NCBI RefSeq assembly: GCF_900108335.1
Contig: NZ_FNVT01000012.1
Location: 62,001 to 126,000 of the forward strand
DNA length: 64,000 bases
Direction: 5' to 3'
From: Nonomuraea solani
GTDB lineage: Bacteria > Actinomycetota > Actinomycetes > Streptosporangiales > Streptosporangiaceae
In this document: positions 60,273 through 64,000 of the stretch, one piece after another
Layout of the letters: every line of letters starts with the position of its first letter
Numbering within the stretch: the first letter of the stretch is position 1
Made by a program: the position numbers and the translations under genes
Notes under the pieces: model-generated
The model's database searches: none
The model's input: only the letters and a program-made list of their open reading frames with translations
What the model was told of the DNA's origin: nothing

Positions 60273-63200
60273 TTAGCGCTCACCGATTCTCGTGCCCGGG
60301 GGGTCACTCGCCAACTCCTCTTCGCTCGGTCGTACGGTCTGTGCCGCGAAGCCCGCGACCACCACACCGGCAAGGGCGAGGTACGCCCGCCGTCCGGCCG
60401 CGCGCAACTGCCCTGGATCGACGACCTCGGTGCCACCCGGCGCCAGATCGTCCTCCCAGGGGACCCTGACGATGGCCCGGCACCTGCCGCTGGCCACCGA
60501 CTCCGCCTGCTCGACGTCGGTCATCGAGCGTCTGCTCACGCCGTTGACCACCATCACGGCACGCCTGCGCAGCTCCGCGCAGCCGTGCCCGTCGAGCCAC
60601 TCGTACGTCATCGCCACCGCCTCGGACGCCTCCTCGCTGGCCGGCACCACGAGCACGAGCTGGTCCGCGTACGGAAGCAACCGGGCCGCCAGGGCGGCGG
60701 CCGGGTCGATGACGGCCAGCTTGTAGTGGCGGTCGAGCAGGCGCATGGATTCGCCGAGCCGGTGGTCGGAGAAGAAGGAACGATCGTTCAGGCGCTGTTC
60801 GGCGCCCGCGTCGCTGTCCGCGCTGATCACCTCTAGCCCGGAGGCGGTCCGCGTGGTGTAACCCCGCATGGTCAGATAACCACTGACCCGATCGAGCCCC
60901 GACAGCAACGAGGTCAGGGTCTCAGGAGTCTCAGGCTGAATCTTGCTGGTCAGCGTCCCGCCGCCGGTGTTGGCGTCGACCGCCACCACCCGGTCGTCAC
61001 GGTAGCGGGCGAAGGTGTGGCCCAGCATGAGCGCCGTGGTGCTCTGCCCGGCACCGCCGGTGCACCCCAGCACGACGACCCGCCGGCTTCCGCCGAACAC
61101 GGCCCGGGCCCTGGCCTCATCGATCTCCGACCCATCGGTACGCACTCCGCCGCTGCCGACGACGACCTGAGCGATCCGCCGCCACCCACCGGAGTCCCGC
61201 CCGACCACGGACTCGACCCGCCGCACCCGCCCTTCCCCAGGCCGCGGCACAGGCACCGGCGCGGCCTCTTCCTGCACCCGCTCCTCAGACACCGGCACGG
61301 CAGCCTCACGGGCCTGCCCTTCAGCCACCGCCGCGGCACCCTCCCGGGTCCGCCTCTCAGCCATCGGCGCGGCACCCTCCTGGGCCCGCTTTTCGGCCGC
61401 CGGCACGTCCGGCTCCTCGGCCGCAGCCGCTCCGAGGTCGCCCGGGGCGGCACCATGTTCGGCGCCACGGCCACCCGCGACCGGCGAGACGTCCTCATCC
61501 GCCACGCCCGCCCGAGCACCCGCCGGAGCGTCGCGATCGTCCACCTCCGCCCCACCACGTGGGCCGGGCACCTTGGGCGCCGCACCGCGTGCGTCCGGCT
61601 CCTCATGCCGCCCACCCGGGCCCTGCGCCTCGTCACCCGGCTGGGCGACGACGTCCTCTCGCACGTCATGCGCCGCACCACGGGGCTCCGGCACCTCGCG
61701 TGCCGCACCTCGCGCATCCGACGCCGCCGTCGGCACCGCATCCCCCGCACCTGGCGCATCCGATGCCAGCTCCGGCACCTCGTGTGCCGCACCCTGCGCG
61801 TCCGACATCGGCTCCGGCACCTCGCCTGCCGCACCCTGCGCGTCCGATGCCGACTCTGGTACCTCGCCTGCCTCACCTCGCGCATCCGACATCGGCTCCG
61901 GCACCCCGTGCGCCGCACTTCGCGGGTCCGATGCCTCCTGCGGCATGTGCTCGGCATCCGACGCTTCGGACCGCACACCCTGCGTATCCAGCGCCTCGGG
62001 CGAGGCGTCCTGAGCCTCCGGCCCCTCGGACGACGCGCCCAGAACCTCCGGCGCGTCGTGCGGCGCACCGCCGGCGCCCCGCCCCTTGGGCGACGCGCCC
62101 TGGGAGACTGCCGCCCCGGACGACCCGCCCTGAGAGACCGGAGCCCCGGACGAGGCATCCTGAGGGGCCGGCGCGTCGGACGAACTGCCGGCGCCCGGCG
62201 CCTCCGACGACGCATTCCCGGAGCCCGACGCTCCCTGGGAGACGGTCTCGGCGTCCGACACTTCGTGAGTAGCACCGCTAGCGTCCGATATTTCGGGCGG
62301 CACACCATGCGAGGCCGACGGGGCGCCGGTCGAGCCCACTGGAGTGGTTTCGCCGCCGGTGCCGGCCGGCTTTTCGTTCTTGCGAGCCGCCGGACGAGGC
62401 ACCGGTTTGGCGTTCGGGTTGAGCGGCGGCCAGACCCGCTGCGTGCCCGGCAGCACCAGTGCCGGGCTGAGCCTGGGCGGCTGCCCCTTCCGGTGCTGGT
62501 CGCGCGCCACCTCGTCCTCGTGCCGGCCCTCCCGGCGCTCACTCTCGGCCCGGGCCACGGTGTCGGACGGCGCGTCGGCACTCGCCGCGAGCTTCCTCAG
62601 CCGCCGCAACGCCTCGGTGTCGATCGGCTTCCCGGCGGCGGGCTTGCGACTCTCGGCCGTCCTGATCGGCACGACCGTCTCCCGCGCGGCCAACGCCTCG
62701 GCACTCACCTCACCGCGCGATCCGCGCCCACCCTCGGCACTCACCTCGCCACGCGACCCGCGCCCACCCTCGGCCTCCGGCCCTGCGATCCGCCGGTCGT
62801 CGGGCCCGAGGTCCTGAAGGTCCTGGAGGTCCTGGAGGTCGGCGGTTCCGCCAACGAAAGCGGTCTCCGCGTCGGGGGTCTCAGTGGCGGCGGCGTCCCG
62901 TGCGACGACTTCCGGATCGACGCCCTGACCGCCCTTGCCGCTTGTGGCCTTCCGCGTGACGGTCCCGTTGTTGGCGGTGTCGCTAACAAACGGCTCGTGG
63001 GTGGGCGGCTTTGGCACCAGCAGTTGATCCTGGCCCCGTCCAGAGCCGCCTGAGAGCGCCTCCTCGGACCGTCCCGCCCCCGAAGCGACCCCAGGAGCCG
63101 GAGACGTGGTCGTCTGGCGTAGCTGGGCCTTGAGGGCGGGGGCCGTGCCGCGACGGGTGCCCCAGCGGGTGGGCTCCGCCACGGGAGCCTGCGCGGCCGC

Positions 63201-63683
63201 CGCGGCAGCGGCCGCGACGGCGGGGCGGACCTGGCGGGGGCCGGTGAGGCGCTGACCTTCGCGCTTGCGCTGCGGTTGGCGGGCCTTGCGCGGCCCCTTG
63301 GCCTTGGCCCGGACGGGCGAGGTGCGCCAGACGCGGCCGGAGAACGTGACGGCTTCGGGCTCGGAGGTGGGCGCCAGGCGGTACCAGGCCTTGGGCTGAC
63401 CCAGGTAGCGGAGCTGGGACTCCAGAAGTTCGGTGAGCCGCTTGCCCTCGATGACGGGACGCGTGGACAGCCACGTCACGATCCCGGGCGGCACCAGGAA
63501 CAGCACGTGCCAGGGCATCTCCACCGGCACACCCACCAGGACCAGCAGGAGCGACCACGGAACGAAGACCCCGACGAACACGCCGATCCAGACGATGGGC
63601 AGCGGCATCGGCAGCCGTAGGTCGTACAGCTTGTAGAGCCGCTTCTCAATCCGCCAGATGTTCGTATACGTGGGCAGGTCCAC
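60273..63683 (-). CDS. TcpE-like membrane domain fused via a disordered linker to a MinD/ParA-like domain lacking Walker lysines
   Basis: The 1136-residue protein starts with a TcpE/VirB3-like region: two membrane helices (about 28-48, 55-72) and RPVIEGKRLTELLESQLRYLGQPKAWYRL. About 720 residues of low-complexity Ala/Glu/Pro/Ser/Asp linker follow, with several internal repeats. The C-terminal 268 residues are a MinD/ParA-type domain: VVVLGCTGGAGQSTTAL (from 869), VVAVDANTGGGTL and LAVIDPAAAL. The deviant Walker A reads TGGAGQST, so both signature lysines are replaced (Thr and Gln). GTG 63683 has AGGAGG 6 nt upstream. The fusion would tether the nucleotide-binding-like domain to the secretion machine. 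Confidence 0.8.
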   Translation of the reverse strand: MDLPTYTNIWRIEKRLYKLYDLRLPMPLPIVWIGVFVGVFVPWSLLLVLVGVPVEMPWHVLFLVPPGIVTWLSTRPVIEGKRLTELLESQLRYLGQPKAWYRLAPTSEPEAVTFSGRVWRTSPVRAKAKGPRKARQPQRKREGQRLTGPRQVRPAVAAAAAAAAQAPVAEPTRWGTRRGTAPALKAQLRQTTTSPAPGVASGAGRSEEALSGGSGRGQDQLLVPKPPTHEPFVSDTANNGTVTRKATSGKGGQGVDPEVVARDAAATETPDAETAFVGGTADLQDLQDLQDLGPDDRRIAGPEAEGGRGSRGEVSAEGGRGSRGEVSAEALAARETVVPIRTAESRKPAAGKPIDTEALRRLRKLAASADAPSDTVARAESERREGRHEDEVARDQHRKGQPPRLSPALVLPGTQRVWPPLNPNAKPVPRPAARKNEKPAGTGGETTPVGSTGAPSASHGVPPEISDASGATHEVSDAETVSQGASGSGNASSEAPGAGSSSDAPAPQDASSGAPVSQGGSSGAAVSQGASPKGRGAGGAPHDAPEVLGASSEGPEAQDASPEALDTQGVRSEASDAEHMPQEASDPRSAAHGVPEPMSDARGEAGEVPESASDAQGAAGEVPEPMSDAQGAAHEVPELASDAPGAGDAVPTAASDARGAAREVPEPRGAAHDVREDVVAQPGDEAQGPGGRHEEPDARGAAPKVPGPRGGAEVDDRDAPAGARAGVADEDVSPVAGGRGAEHGAAPGDLGAAAAEEPDVPAAEKRAQEGAAPMAERRTREGAAAVAEGQAREAAVPVSEERVQEEAAPVPVPRPGEGRVRRVESVVGRDSGGWRRIAQVVVGSGGVRTDGSEIDEARARAVFGGSRRVVVLGCTGGAGQSTTALMLGHTFARYRDDRVVAVDANTGGGTLTSKIQPETPETLTSLLSGLDRVSGYLTMRGYTTRTASGLEVISADSDAGAEQRLNDRSFFSDHRLGESMRLLDRHYKLAVIDPAAALAARLLPYADQLVLVVPASEEASEAVAMTYEWLDGHGCAELRRRAVMVVNGVSRRSMTDVEQAESVASGRCRAIVRVPWEDDLAPGGTEVVDPGQLRAAGRRAYLALAGVVVAGFAAQTVRPSEEELASDPPGTRIGER
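62701..62772 (-). repeat. 36-bp in-frame tandem duplication in the TcpE-MinD linker
   Basis: Units 62701-62736 and 62737-62772 encode GGRGSRGEVSAE twice. A 9-bp repeat coding DLQ (about 62811-62840) lies next to it, and longer imperfect repeats coding SDAQGAAxEVPE occur around 61690-61920. Confidence 0.75.
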
Positions 63684-63737
63684 GCGGTCCTCCTCTCCAC
63701 CCGCTCGTACATGACCGCCGCGGAGCGGTCTCAACCC

Positions 63738-63983
63738 TTACTTGATGCCCAGTGCGCCCGCGATTGCCTTAGCCGTCACCTCGATGATGTTGGGAACGTA
63801 GAAGATGACCCCGATGGCCACAGCCAGTATCAGGAACTGCACGAACCGTGTGATCTCGCGGGTGAAGAGGAAAAAGAGCGCGACCACGGAGACGACCACC
63901 AGGAACAACGGGGCGAAGAACGCCCGGAGGAAGTCGGCCAGCCCTCCGGTGTCAATGCCCGTGGGCGTTGGTGTCGGCGTCAT
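63738..63983 (-). CDS. Small two-helix membrane protein, TcpD/VirB2-like, first visible gene of the secretion block
   Basis: The 81-residue protein (MTPTPTPTG start) has helices at about 20-43 and 45-65 and a C-terminal amphipathic segment IIEVTAKAIAGALGIK. Small two-helix proteins upstream of TcpE are usual in Tcp/Con-type systems, sometimes pilin-like. ATG 63983 is used; a TTG at 63992 and an open frame to the window edge leave a longer N-terminus possible. It is 54 bp upstream of the TcpE-MinD gene. Confidence 0.6.
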   Translation of the reverse strand: MTPTPTPTGIDTGGLADFLRAFFAPLFLVVVSVVALFFLFTREITRFVQFLILAVAIGVIFYVPNIIEVTAKAIAGALGIK

Positions 63984-64000
63984 TTCGAGCAAGGTGAGCA

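Noticed and set aside
57784..60276. An 830-codon plus-strand frame opposite the VirB4-like gene
   Set aside because: Shadow of the minus-strand ATPase gene; low-complexity composition and no ribosome site.
61017..63053. A 678-codon plus-strand frame opposite the TcpE-MinD linker
   Set aside because: Arises from repeat-rich antisense of the linker; His/Arg/Thr repeats mirror the coding repeats.
53664..64000. Integrative element boundaries (att repeats, integrase, tRNA target)
   Set aside because: None was found in the window; the block runs out of the right edge, so only its left side could be inspected.

Overview
The window is about 70% G+C with dense, divergently arranged operons, many 4-nt start/stop overlaps (ATGA or GTGA) and frequent GTG starts. 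It encodes mycothiol synthesis (MshB), an AfsR/BTAD regulator, a CU044_5270-type partner for an ECF sigma factor, and an Sdh1-type succinate dehydrogenase. This points to an actinomycete chromosome, most plausibly a Streptosporangiales member such as a Nonomuraea relative (inference from gene content only). No rRNA, tRNA, CRISPR array, transposase, integrase or phage gene was recognised.

Layout. 0-6.4 kb: end of a Thr/Pro-rich surface protein, a flavin reductase, mshB with its usual small membrane neighbour, and two serine peptidases/hydrolases. 6.5-18.7 kb: a respiratory nitrate block with narK diverging from narGHJI. Downstream of narK on the same strand lie two half-ABC exporters separated by a small gene made of three 72-bp repeats. 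A kinase-like gene is translationally coupled to narI. 18.7-29 kb: an alpha/alpha-toroid protein, an NmrA-type reductase, a second kinase-like protein, an AfsR-type regulator, two beta-lactamase-fold hydrolases and rtcB. 29-39.3 kb: accessory regulation and resistance genes (SDR-MFS/TetR, a HicB-like two-gene module, ECF sigma with its partner, a second toroid paralogue, GNAT, DHFR-like, tautomerase/MarR, GT2), several with clear operator palindromes.

39.7-50.6 kb: two different succinate dehydrogenase operons flank a LysR gene and a three-gene signalling operon (receiver-PP2C phosphatase, histidine kinase, single-domain receiver). The first operon is the cytochrome b558 type (sdhCAB). The second resembles mycobacterial Sdh1, whose anchor carries a CHSCRH motif. 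It ends at a perfect 46-bp palindrome that acts as a shared terminator.

50.6-64 kb: one leftward block. Its upstream part matches a Gram-positive type IV secretion system of the ICEBs1/Tcp type: TcpD-like, TcpE, VirB4, VirB6, a VirB8/TcpC-like protein and a CwlT-like wall hydrolase. Here TcpE is fused, through a very long disordered linker, to a MinD/ParA-like domain that lacks the Walker A lysine. Two secreted, Pro/Thr-rich, single-pass membrane proteins lie downstream. No relaxase or coupling protein is in the window, so whether this is a mobile element or a resident secretion system is open. A recurring trait of the window is in-frame short tandem repeats in linkers, tails and gene junctions.
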